Assembly: GCA_021014325.1 (NCBI GenBank)
Contig: CM037471.1
Span: 21,224,818 to 21,288,817, forward strand
Reading direction: 5' to 3'
Length of the DNA: 64,000 bases
Source: Plazaster borealis
Lineage: Eukaryota > Echinodermata > Asteroidea > Forcipulatida > Labidiasteridae
The position numbers and the translations under genes were made by a program. The notes under the pieces were generated by a model, which was not told the origin of the DNA, did no database searches, and saw nothing but the letters and a program-made list of their open reading frames with translations. Below, in pieces: positions 40,796-49,617 of the stretch; positions within the stretch are counted from its first letter, which is position 1, and each line of letters starts with the position of its first letter.

Positions 40796-41329
40796 TTTGA
40801 ATTTATAGCACATGTCATTTCGGTTGAAAACTGCTATGTCCCTTTTTTTCTCATTAATATGAAAATAAAATTCCACTAAAAAACGGTTTTTAAGTAACAA
40901 AGTAAATGAACACAGAAAGAGGCCAAACAGAAAGAAGAAAAAAAACAAAAACCAAATAAACCATACAAGATCAAAACAATAAAAGCGTTCCAGCCAGTAT
41001 CCAGAAAAAAAGCAATATAGAAAATAATCATAGTTGGAAAAGAAAACCCCCAAACAAACAAGTTGAACCAGGATATAAAGCCAGTACAAAATGTACAATT
41101 AGATTTAAATCTCAATTTGGAAACACCTAACCCCAGAGACTATAGGTTTAAATTTGCAAATTTGAAACGGTTCACTTTAGTTAAAGGAGAAATTCATATA
41201 TAAAAAGAGTCATAATTCAGCACATTACACCTTTGCAGCCAACCACTGCAAATGAATGACGTCACAATAATCCACCAGAAAGGAAATTCTACATTTGAAA
41301 CATAATATTTTCTTAGGACCAGCATGCAC

Positions 41330-41530
41330 AAAGTCATCTGTGAAAGATTGAAACAAACTCGCAGTTTCACAAAGCACAACAAACTTATGCTTCCCAGATT
41401 AAGGTATAGGCCTACCATCCAAAACACCATGTCACATGTACCTTTTGTGACTGGTATCCTGCTCATTTTTGCTTTAGCAGAAAATTGTCAAGCAATATTT
41501 TCTGCTGAAGCAGTTCTATGAAATTAGACC
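41330..41530 (+). repeat. Family F MITE-like repeat, copy 1
   Basis: Shares ACCATGTCACATGTACC, GACTGGTATCCTGCT, AAGCAATATTTTCTGCT and CAGTTCTATGAAATTAGACC with the other F copies. Confidence 0.8.
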
Positions 41531-41748
41531 CTTAATAAACTAAATCCTCCGTCAGAGCCGGCCCATCGTCTCCCAGATTTCATGAAGAATGCCCAGCCTC
41601 ACTATACGGATCAATTATGAGAATTAAACCTGCTGCAGAAATACCAAGCACGATGTGACAGTACTAACTATCCCACTGCACACCACTCTTTGAATTTCCT
41701 ACTCGCAACGGCTCGACGGCTATATCCAATTATAGATGGTTTACTTAC

Positions 41749-41859
41749 GTGTCCAGCAGTACGATGTGAACATTGACGACATCCCTGTCGACATGGAGGA
41801 AATCTTTGAGGAAGTTGGAGACGCTTTCGTATGTGATGTGCCCACAGACTACAATGTGC
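41749..41859 (-). CDS. slo1-like: Slo1-like K+ channel, exon for RCK1 first strand and calcium-site Asp pair
   Basis: This 111-base exon starts with the last base of a split Lys and ends with two bases of a split Thr. It encodes [17 protein letters not shown], nearly the human [17 protein letters not shown], which is the Rossmann-type start of RCK1. KDFLHVDRD then keeps the positions of human D362 and D367, part of the RCK1 calcium site. The following VNVH has His where human has E374, one of the intracellular Mg2+ ligands. The acceptor is GATTTCAG and the donor is GTAAGT. Downstream, the gene enters an intron of about 35 kb. The plus-strand open frame here is a shadow of this exon. Confidence 0.95.
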
Positions 41860-42039
41860 CTGAAATCAAGACAGAGGAAGGAGAATTCAATGTAGGAAGA
41901 CGTTGCATGCCTGTCTTAATTAGCTGAGTTTATACATGAGAACTTTGGTTTTTAAAAGTAATAATGAATACATGATATAGCCTGTTTTTTGTTTATTTTA
42001 AGGGGCACGTTGCCTTCGGATTGGGTGCTTCGGGCTACA

Positions 42040-42260
42040 AAAAACAACGTTTGTTTTGAAAGAATATGGTTGGAAATAAATTGTAAAAGTAGAATTTAAC
42101 GATTCACATAAATATCTCTCGAAACTGTGTGGGTTTTTTTTGTGTAATTTCATGACAGAACACGGTCCTCTATTTTCTAGAACCAAATTTTTGGCTCTAC
42201 AAGATGGCGGACTGTATGTTCCGCTGATCGCATTTCAAGAGGCAAATTTATGTATTTTAA
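42040..42260 (-). repeat. Dispersed repeat family J, copy 2
   Basis: Reverse-complement match to 8450-8640. Confidence 0.75.
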
Positions 42261-42387
42261 ATACTATTCACTAATTACAAAACACTGTAGGTGTTTTAGT
42301 GCATGAACAACTCTTGGAAATGATAAGAAGCGATTCCAAACAGCCACATTTTGAGAGATTTGAAGGCAAAATTTGTTCCCTTAACAA

Positions 42388-42416
42388 AGTTATAATAATA
42401 ATAATAATAATAATAA
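42388..42416 (+). repeat. ATA microsatellite
   Basis: About nine ATA units. Confidence 0.95.
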
Positions 42417-42988
42417 AGGAAGATTAATTATAGTTATGGTATAATTACTGTCACTTCAAATAATAGTACCATTTAGTAGTAGTATTTAATAAAAGATAAC
42501 AATACAAATTTCATGTAAGATTAATTTAGTTCAAACAAATCACTAAAATATCCCCCTTTTGAATTAGAAAACGATGACGTGATGATGAAACTAACATCAA
42601 TTATTTAATCAGGACACCCCCCCCCCCGGGTACGTCTTATAACCTGCTTCATTACCTACAGAAACGAACAATTCCAAATCACACAAAAAAGGCCGATTCA
42701 GAAAATTCAAAAATTGCTTCTGTGAGAAAGTACTCAGAAATGTATTATCATGCGATACAACGGAGATGAATAAAGTAGAGAAAACGTGACCAGGATTTGG
42801 AATTAATGCCATGTTTACCATGCTCCCCCATGTGTGCCATGGAAATCATGAATTCAAATTCTCATAACTTCGGAAACAAAGGACCCTATATTTCCGTTCC
42901 CTTTCCAGGAGGGGGGTTTGGTTAATGCACACAAAACAAGACGGCCGAATTCACCATAACGGCCTACTGCCTGATTTATTTGACCTAC

Positions 42989-43080
42989 TTCTTCCCCTTG
43001 ACGGGTTCGTAGACACCAGAGTACTTGCTCCCTTGTCCCACGATTTCAACAATTTCAGGCAGAGCGCTGGCGAAGATGGC
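42989..43080 (-). CDS. slo1-like: Slo1-like K+ channel, exon for end of S6, C-linker and start of RCK1
   Basis: Ninety-two bases, entering in phase 0 and ending in phase 2. The exon starts AIFASALPEIVEIVG, aligned to human AMFASYVPEIIELIG, so F315, P320, E321 and E324 are kept. The C-linker that follows reads QGSKYSG where human has NRKKYGG. R329 and K330 are thus Gly and Ser, and only K331 remains of a basic triplet reported to matter for PIP2 activation. It ends EPVKGK plus two bases of a split Lys. The acceptor is TTCCCTAG and the donor is GTAGGT. A longer open frame on the plus strand across this place is a shadow. Confidence 0.93.
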
Positions 43081-43309
43081 CTAGGGAAATCAAGATTGAT
43101 TGTTGTATTAAAGGATCAGGAGTGCTTAGATGTGACCGACCAAGAGGGACACTACGGTTTTTTTGTCGGTTATGTAGGAGAAACAAAAGCAGCCTTAACA
43201 TGACAGATTGTTGTATGTAAAAGATGCTTCTTCGGTTGAGCTTTATATAGACTGGCTTTCTTTTTTTTAGTGTAATCACAATGTTAATATAGCATCGTGG
43301 ATCAAGAAG

Positions 43310-43470
43310 TATTGTTTATGTTTTATCCATGCACCGATGTGAGTTAAGCACTGTGTACTCTCCCCGAGTCCTGTGAAAAACAAAATCTACAGGAATATTA
43401 CTCGCGTGGGATTCGAACCCACGACCTTTGCCATTCCAGAGCGGGTGACCACGCGAACATTTAGTAAATC
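43310..43470 (-). repeat. tRNA-derived SINE, minus copy of a head-to-head pair
   Basis: The minus strand has GTGGTCACCCGCTCTGGAAT, GGCAAAGGTCGTGGGTTCGA, ATCCCACGCGAGTAAT, then AGTGCTTAACTCACATC. The plus copy at 43503 has the same order. Confidence 0.75.
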
Positions 43471-43502
43471 GTTGCGGTACCCACTGCTAAAAATATCGAT
43501 TT

Positions 43503-43680
43503 GAAATGCCTCGGTGGTCTAGTTGTAAGACGTCTGCTCTAAAAAGGCAAAGGTCCTGGGTTTGAATCCCACACGGGTAATTCCGGTGTGCCTCTGTGGA
43601 TTTTGCCTGTAATATGCCTGTGTACTCGGGAAAGTATATACAGTGCTTAACACACATCAGTGTATGGGTAAAACACAAAT
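43503..43680 (+). repeat. tRNA-derived SINE, plus copy of a head-to-head pair
   Basis: An A box-like TGGTCTAGTTGTAAGAC and a B box GGTTTGAATCC are followed by the same body as the minus copy, ending AGTGCTTAACACACATC. Confidence 0.75.
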
Positions 43681-44316
43681 AATATTAATTTGTTTATGTT
43701 GTGTTAGGATTTCGGTGTACATATTCTGTTTGAACTTTATATTTGTCACTTTTTCCTCTTTCTTCAATGAAATTGTCCTTTAAATGCTGCTTCCGTTTAC
43801 TGTGCTTGTGTCAATATGTTAATACTACTCTAAGAGTAGGATTTAAGTCTTTCGTCATTTTGTTCTCTTTGGTCTTCGTCGTTTAACACAACACGATCAA
43901 AAAACGATCTACCATGTGGAGTGTGCCCTATCTCAACCTTATAAAATATTTCACGCTGCTCAACTCTGACTGACGACAAAATATCATTTTGGTAAAGATG
44001 ATGGTACATTCTGATTTAACTGGTTTTGGGATTGGAGGACTTGTAAATCAAACCTGCTGGAAATAAAGGATTACATTTCAGCAACCGATGCCATTATACG
44101 AAATACAACACAGAAATGGATTAATTTTTAATGAAAACGCATTTTGATATTTGAGTTAGCATACACAAAATCGGTTTTGTTTACAATATAAACGTTCAGT
44201 GTAGGCCAATCATCCTTTGATTAGGCTACGAAAATTGTGGTCATAAATTAGCCTACTTTACACTGAACATACAACATTAATTAGAAAGTCTCTCTATAAA
44301 CACAATTAGTGTTAAT

Positions 44317-44540
44317 CATTACTGCAAAGACAGCCACATTAGCTGGCTTATAAAAGAGTTTGACAGAGACATCCTGTCTATCGATTTGAAGTCCATTCCA
44401 AAAGAAACAAAGGTAAAGACCTAGTGTTTCTCATTACTGCAAAGACAGCTACATAAGCTGGCTTAGAAGAGTTTGACAGAGGCAACGTGTCTATCGATTG
44501 AAAGTCCATTCCCAGGGAAACAAAGGTAAATACAAGGGCC
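44317..44540 (+). repeat. Tandem duplication, 115-bp period
   Basis: CATTACTGCAAAGACAGC at 44317 recurs at 44432, followed both times by AGAGTTTGACAGAG, TGTCTATCGATT and GTCCATTCC. Confidence 0.9.
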
Positions 44541-44544
44541 GACT

Positions 44545-44740
44545 AAATTCATAGAGCAGCTTTTAGCACAACAAGTAGCTAAGCACAACAACATTATGCG
44601 TACCAGAAGTAGATTACCAGCCCAAATACCATGTCACATGTACCATCTGTGATTGGTATCCTGCTTACTTTTGCAAGCAGGATTATTAAGCAATATTTTC
44701 TGCTTAAGCAGCTCTATGAAACTGGACTAAGGGTCCATTG
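44545..44740 (+). repeat. Family F MITE-like repeat, copy 2
   Basis: Has TAGAGCAGCTTTTAGCACAA near its start and TTAAGCAGCTCTATGAAACT near its end, forming inverted ends. Confidence 0.8.
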
Positions 44741-44854
44741 CCAGAATTATTATAGTGCGGTAATTGAGCCTTGTAAAGTGCACATAGTTCTATGGGCCGT
44801 ATAGCAGGCCGTAAGCACATAATTTCACGGTAAGCAGATCCATGAAATTGGGCC

Positions 44855-45048
44855 CATGACCCGATTTCACAAATCTGTTAAGCACGCACAAATTTGCTTA
44901 GCACGGACAGTTTGTCCTTAGCCGAAACAGGTTACAAGCCAAAATGTCATGTAATGTCTGTTTCTTGTGACTGGTACCCCGCTTAGTTTTGCTCAGCAAA
45001 TTAATTTGTTAAACAAGTTAATCTGCTGAACAGCCACTGAAACTGCTC
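44855..45048 (+). repeat. Family F MITE-like repeat, copy 3
   Basis: A diverged copy with CCGATTTCACA, GTGACTGGTACCCCGCTTAG and GCTGAACAGCC; a family E copy starts next to it. Confidence 0.65.
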
Positions 45049-45270
45049 TTTAAATCTCCCTGGTTGGAAATGACCCGGATCCGGGTCATGTGGGCCCTGA
45101 CCTATTTCTGGGTCAGTGTAACCCATAATCTGTGTCAAAATGACCCAGAAATGGGTCAAACTGACGTATAATCCTAGTCAAAATCACAAAATTGACCAGT
45201 TTCTGGGTCAGCTTGACTCAGAAATGGGTTCAGCCCCATATGACCCGGAATCCGGATGTAAACTCTTTTG
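45049..45270. repeat. Family E repeat, copy 2
   Basis: CTCTTTAAATCTCCC start, then GACCCGGATCCGGGTCA and many TGACCC/GGGTCA strings. Confidence 0.8.
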
Positions 45271-45394
45271 TTTCCTCTGCAAAGTTCAAAGGCTTCATTA
45301 CAACAATGGACACCAAGTTATAATAAAACTAAGGGGTAGTAACGAAGATGTCACTTAACATTTTCTTTCTCATCTTCCTCCCTCCAAGACTTAC

Positions 45395-45565
45395 CAAGAC
45401 TCCAAGAATGAAGAAGACGATGAAGACAGTCCCACATGTTGTCTTGGGTGTGATCTCACCATAACCCACTGTGGACATGGTCACAACGAGCATGTAGATA
45501 CAATCCCCATACGTCAAGTGCTGGCTGTTGGTAAACTCAATCCATGGATCCCCAGAATTTTCCAC
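45395..45565 (-). CDS. slo1-like: Slo1-like K+ channel, exon for pore helix, selectivity filter and S6
   Basis: This exon, with no split codon, encodes 57 residues. It opens VENSGDPW, identical to human Slo1, and carries the pore signature [15 protein letters not shown], where human Slo1 has [15 protein letters not shown]. The filter is therefore GYGE in place of GYGD (position 292). S6 begins [11 protein letters not shown]; the first hinge Gly (G310) is kept and the second (G311) is Val. The acceptor is CCCCTCAG and the donor is GTAAGT. TVGYG identifies a K+-selective pore, and VENSGDPW with FFILG puts it in the Slo1 branch rather than Kv or Slo2. The TPKT after the filter is unlike Slo1. 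A family C MITE copy sits 111 bases upstream in the intron. Confidence 0.98.
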
Positions 45566-46318
45566 CTGAGGGGAAAGGAAATGTGCATTAATCAACAAAT
45601 AAAGAAAATAGTTTGGGTTGGAAGAGCTTGTTGTCAGGTTTAAACAGTGGTTCTTTGGTTGGTTGAAGCAACGATGTTAAAGGTATTATATAGGATTGGT
45701 ATAGAGCTGACAAAATAGTCGCAGACAGTGTTCATGTTTTGTGTGATCAACCATAATGCATGAAATAACAAACCCGTGAAAATGTTGGCTTAATGTAAGT
45801 CAGGAGAAAATAGTCAGTGACAAACCATGCACAATTTTCCGCATGTAAACACATTATCCTTAATTTTGATCAGCTGGTGCATTTTTTTTTTTTTTTTTTA
45901 GGTTTTCAGATAGGCCTACAGTTTTCTCGAATATGACTTCATTTCAGAGGGAAATATTCCAAAGAAAAAAATGGTTCAGCACAGTGTGAACTTTATAATA
46001 GGTTTAAGACTAAAAATAAAAAATTATGTTTTTTATCCTTACCAATCCACTATAATTCCTTTAATATGACAAACATAAAACATTAGTTAAATTATTAAGA
46101 ATTAAAAACTCTGTTCAAAAATTTCAACACACTTCCACAAGAAGGAGGAAACTCCGAAGTAAAATTCTGAAAAGGCAGTTCCGTTAAGATAGATCTAAAA
46201 AGATACACTGTGTGATTTTTGTTGCTCAACCCTTTTAAAGTTAAACCCTCCTTCTTTTACTCATGCCCAACCCCCACCCACACATGTGACCATCTCCGAG
46301 CCTACTAGTGACCCTTAC
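45566..46318 (-). other. Intron between S5 exon and pore exon
   Basis: A 753-base intron, GTAAGG to CCTCAG. About half of it is one family C MITE copy. Confidence 0.9.
45677..46064 (+). repeat. Family C MITE, copy 2
   Basis: Ends TTAAAGGTATTATATAGGAT and CAATCCACTATAATTCCTTT; internal poly-T near 45882. It fills half of a 753-base intron. Confidence 0.88.
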
Positions 46319-46470
46319 CAAGTGAAAGATGCCTGCTGAGGTCAGCCAAGCTCCAGCTACGATGGTCAACAAGCTGGTCAGTTTAATCCCATTGCTGGTC
46401 CGCAACACTTTAATCAGCTGCAGAATCTCAGGTAACTGCATCAGAATCATTATTCTTAGGCATCGAAGAC
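46319..46470 (-). CDS. slo1-like: Slo1-like K+ channel, exon for S4, S4-S5 linker and S5
   Basis: With the split Gly, this 152-base exon gives 51 residues. S4 reads LGLRCLRIMILMQLPEIL against human LGLRFLRALRLIQFSEIL. R207 and R210 are kept, but R213, a main gating charge of Slo1, is Ile. The rest includes LRTSNGIKLTSLLT and AWLTSAGIFHL, which match the S4-S5 linker and S5 of Slo1 (LKTSNSIKLVNLLS, TWLTAAGFIHL). The acceptor is TTGGGTCAG and the donor is GTAAGG; the exon ends in phase 0. The loss of R213 cannot be an exon-edge error, because it lies nine residues inside a well-aligned exon. Confidence 0.96.
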
Positions 46471-47768
46471 CTGACCCAAATTGTTAAAAGTATTAATACA
46501 ATAAATACATTTAGCTCATTTCATATGTGGGCAATCTCGCAATCACGACAATATATAAATGACGATGAATTAGGTTGAATGCGCCATTATAGAATTACAC
46601 GAAAATTTAGTTGAATAAACTGTATTATGATGATTTTATCAACCAAGACGCAGAACGCACCTCCGCAAGATGCTCGTTTACCATCTCCACCATTATTTTG
46701 GGAGTCAATTTCTTTGTGTACACTTTGACTTCCAAAATGGCGGACAGGATATAGGCGCGTGTGTAAAAAGCACTATGCATTGTGCAAAGGGGTTAATAGG
46801 TACCGGTAATCAACAGTGCCAAATTGTGCAATTTAACAAGACTTCAAAATATATGCAAGATTGCAACTGCCATGGGAAATCATACACAATCCAGTCACTA
46901 GAGATCGAGGGGCGAACCTTGTAGCTGTGTTTTGGCCAAGCAAGACACATACAAGCTGGCTTCTCAGAGTAAGTATTGACTTTGTTTCATTTCAGTATCA
47001 GATTTCATACGAGCAGGATATGATGGAGAATTGTAAATGTCTCGGCACTATTCTCATTTGGGTCTAATGCGTAAATTTATTGGATAAAGTTGGACTGAAG
47101 TCCAGATTTGGGGTAAGCGAGTTGTTGAAAGACCTGGCCCAATTTCACACAGCTGCTTAAGCAGAAAATATTGCCCAAAAAATCGTCTACTTAGCAAACA
47201 TAAGCAGGATACCAGTCATAGATGCTACATGAGACATGGTATTTTGGCTGGTAACCTTATTCTGGTAAGCATCATTTTGTTGTGCTAAGCTACTTTTTGC
47301 GCTTAAGCAGCTCTACGAAATTAGGCCCTTGGTACGCACAAGATTTCTGTTTCAATGGGATAATTGATTTACACAAAAATAGTGGGAATGGGTAAACCAG
47401 CTAGTCTTATTTACATTGTTTTAACAGGTACACCAGCCAATGATAACTAATTATATTGTACCCAGCATGTGGCAGAGTAGATGCTGAAGAAGTTCAACCT
47501 CAAATAAATAATTTAAAACAACTTCCAGCTGTCAAACAATAAGAACATTTTCTTCGTTTTGCTGAACATAAAACATTGCTTATTTGTATGTTTTATTCCA
47601 ACACATCGAGGTTGTTTGTTTATTTTGACAAATTGTTATCCTGTTTGTTTTGTGTTTATTTAATCAATGGTTTCGTTTCGGAGTCTGATCCTTTAGCCAG
47701 ACTGACCGTGAACTTATAGAAAGCCCAGAAAAAGAAAAGGCAGGGGAGCGAAACGATTAAATTCTTAC
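46471..47768 (-). other. Intron within S4
   Basis: A 1298-base phase-1 intron splitting the S4 Gly, GTAAGA to GGTCAG. It contains a family F element near 47138-47332; the rest is unassigned. Confidence 0.9.
47138..47332 (+). repeat. Family F MITE-like repeat, copy 4
   Basis: GCCCAATTTCACACAGCTGC and GCAGCTCTACGAAATTAGGC form the inverted ends. Confidence 0.85.
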
Positions 47769-47880
47769 CCAGCCACGTTCTTGACATTGTCAACGACACG
47801 AATGTCGGTGGAATGGTGAAGCAGTCAACCAGCGTATTAACCGACAGAAAGAACCAAAACTTATCATTCCAGCTGATGAA
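47769..47880 (-). CDS. slo1-like: Slo1-like K+ channel, exon for S2-S3 loop, S3 and start of S4
   Basis: The exon has 112 bases, phase 0 at its start and phase 1 at its end. It begins FISWNDKFWFF, has the S3 motif VDCFTIPP and ends SRTWL, with the next Gly split over the intron. Human Slo1 has ANDKLWFW, VDFFTVPP and NRSWL at the same places. N172 (part of the Mg2+ site in Slo1), D186 in S3 and the first S4-region Arg (R201) are kept. E180 in S3 is replaced by Ser. The acceptor is GATTTACAG and the donor is GTAAGA. The exon length agrees with an ungapped alignment to human Slo1. Confidence 0.95.
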
Positions 47881-48211
47881 CTGTAAATCATTGAAGAGAC
47901 AAGAAAATTACTTCGCCTGGTTCTCTACAAATTAATATAGGACACTACCAGAGACGTATATTAGCGTCTGCCTTGACTCCAAGATGAAAATCATATTTAA
48001 TATATTTTCTGATATCAAGTAATAAACCCTAGGGGAAACTGACTGGGTAAATTTTAAACAATTTGGGGTTGAACAAAGAAAAATGGACTTGATCCCTCTG
48101 CTGCCGCTTCCCATGTTGTATCGTAAACTTGGGTGTGATCCCTGTCTGTACGGCAGTTACAGGTTGAATGGCCTCTGACTGGCACCACAAATAAAGATCA
48201 TGGCAACATAA

Positions 48212-48280
48212 GGGCTCAGTTGGTAGTACAACACCTGCACGTTAGTTCGGAAGTCGCAGGTTCAAGTCCTGCTCCTAGTA
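48212..48280 (+). repeat. tRNA-like SINE head
   Basis: GGCTCAGTTGGTAGTAC resembles an A box and D arm. GCAGGTTCAAGTCCTGC forms a complete T arm with the B box. The anticodon stem does not form, so a working tRNA is unlikely. Confidence 0.55.
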
Positions 48281-48612
48281 AATTTTCAAAATAATCTTTT
48301 CTTTTGAAACTAATTATTATATTTGAACTTTAATGACATTTTTAAAGAAATGTACGCCTTTTTTATTTGAGTAACGGTCAACAGATTCTTATTGAGTCAG
48401 AAAAACACAATGTAAAACTTGTTGGTGATATGTTAAAAGGGAATAGCTGTTTACATACATTATTCGAGACCATTAATGAGTTATGGATTGTTTTCTTTCT
48501 AACATGATGTTTCTGGCAACCTTAATCGAAATATTGATCACTGTTATTATTCAGTCTGCACTTTACACTATATAGTACTGAACTAAGGTTGAAACCACTG
48601 ATGTACCATTGC

Positions 48613-48951
48613 TTTAAAGCACATGGACAACAATGGTAATTGTCAAATCCACACTTTACGTCACCCAACATAGCAGCAAAACTGTGAAAATTTAGGCTCA
48701 ATCGCTCATTGGAGTCGCACACAAAATTGTGAAAAAAACCTTGTATGTTTTCACTGACGGTTTTTGCCCATCGAGCTTGGTATCTCGAGATCGAAACTAA
48801 TTGTTTTGCATATTTAAAAAAAAAAAATATAGCATTTCAGGCGAACATATTTGAAGGGAAGTTTTCCACCATCTCAATCTCTATCATGTTTAAATCTGTG
48901 AGCATTTATATTTTCACTCTTACCAGTGTTTTGCGGTATGCACTCTTTAAA
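48613..48951 (+). repeat. Family A-related MITE, first of two adjoining copies
   Basis: TTTAAAGCAC and GCACTCTTTAAA ends, with TGGTAATTGTCAAA and AGCATTTATATT inside. It shares its final TTTAAA with the next copy. Confidence 0.75.
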
Positions 48952-49298
48952 GGGTGTTTACAACATTGGTAATTGCCAAAGACCTGTATTAAAACTCGAT
49001 GTGACCCAACATATACATGAAATAACAAACCTGTGAAAGTTTAAGCTAAATCGGTCTTCGGAGTTATGAGAAAACAGTGAAAAAAAACCTTATGTGTTTT
49101 AACCTTTTTTCAAACATCGGAATTTATCCTGCAGGATGAATACTATTATTTTACTCATTTCGTAAAAACTATGGCATTTCAAGCAAAACTATTGCAAGGG
49201 AAGTTTTATACCATGGCCATCTTTATATCATGTGAGTTATGTGCAAATCTGTGAGCATTTATATTATCGTTCTTACCAATGTTGTACACACCCTTTAA
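48947..49298 (+). repeat. Family A-related MITE, second adjoining copy
   Basis: TTAAAGGGTGTTTACAACAT and ATGTTGTACACACCCTTTAA are near-perfect inverted ends. The inside shares GAGCATTTATATT and GGGAAGTTTT with the first copy. Confidence 0.88.
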
Positions 49299-49390
49299 GG
49301 TTGTGATTACTTTTCTCTGATGGATTTAAGAATTTGTGTTACGGTGGAGAACTGCACTGGAAATAATTGTTGATTATTTTGACAACTCAC

Positions 49391-49484
49391 CCTCAGTATA
49401 AGGACAGCAAGAAAGAAGAAATTGAAGATATTGTCGATGAAAAACAGCAGATCCCCTTGAAACTTGATACAGCGTTCAATGGGC
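49391..49484 (-). CDS. slo1-like: Slo1-like K+ channel, exon for S1-S2 linker and S2
   Basis: Ninety-four bases, starting with the last base of a split Lys and ending in phase 0. The translation begins PIERC and ends FFFLAVLILR, matching human Slo1 PIESC to VFFLLYFGLR with no gap. Positions equal to human C141, D147, D153 and R167 are all kept. D153 and R167 are S2 voltage-sensing charges in Slo1. The acceptor is CCATCGCAG and the donor is GTGAGT. An open frame on the opposite strand over this exon is only its shadow. Two adjacent MITE-like copies (48613-49298) end 92 bases from the donor, within the intron between this exon and the S3 exon. S2 is more hydrophobic and Phe-rich than in human Slo1. 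Confidence 0.92.
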
Positions 49485-49617
49485 CTGCGATGGACAAAGA
49501 AAACATGCGTCAAACGTCAGGACAGCAAAAGCGATTTTACTCTTTTTTCTTCTCACATGTAATAATGTTTTGACATCATTCCATTTGTTATCTCTCTTAT
49601 ATCAAGGAACTCATGCT

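Larger units (their letters stand above)
6681..41748 (-). other. Giant intron of about 35 kb inside RCK1
   Basis: It runs from the GTAAGT after the exon at 41749 to the CCCCAG before the exon at 6680. It makes up more than half of the window. Contents are listed separately: repeat families A, C, H, J and K, SINEs, a LINE fragment, microsatellites, the minisatellite and two long palindromes. I saw no second gene with convincing coding sequence on either strand. Stretches between listed repeats (for example 10.1-12.4, 17.7-23.3, 28.7-32.1 and 37.3-40.4 kb) are AT-rich and show nothing I can name. Confidence 0.8.
41860..42988 (-). other. Intron between C-linker exon and first RCK1 exon
   Basis: An 1129-base intron, GTAGGT to TTTCAG. 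It contains a family J repeat copy (about 42040-42260), an ATA microsatellite near 42388 and a C-run near 42616. Confidence 0.88.
43081..45394 (-). other. Intron between pore exon and C-linker exon
   Basis: A 2314-base intron packed with short repeats: two head-to-head SINE copies, a 115-bp tandem duplication, two family F elements and one family E element. Confidence 0.88.
47881..49390 (-). other. Intron between S2 and S3 exons
   Basis: A 1510-base intron, GTGAGT to TTTACAG. It holds a tRNA-like SINE head at 48212 and two adjacent MITE copies at 48613-49298. Confidence 0.9.

Noticed and set aside
41736..41927. Plus-strand frame rich in Asp and Glu
   Set aside because: It is the antisense shadow of the RCK1 exon at 41749-41859.
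42925..43203. 92-codon plus-strand frame
   Set aside because: It is the antisense shadow of the C-linker exon at 42989-43080.
43503..43590. Functional tRNA gene
   Set aside because: It has a SINE body downstream and a second inverted copy next to it.
48212..48280. Functional tRNA gene
   Set aside because: T arm and B box are good but the anticodon stem and acceptor stem do not form; better read as a SINE head.
49367..49573. 68-codon plus-strand frame
   Set aside because: It is the antisense shadow of the S2 exon.
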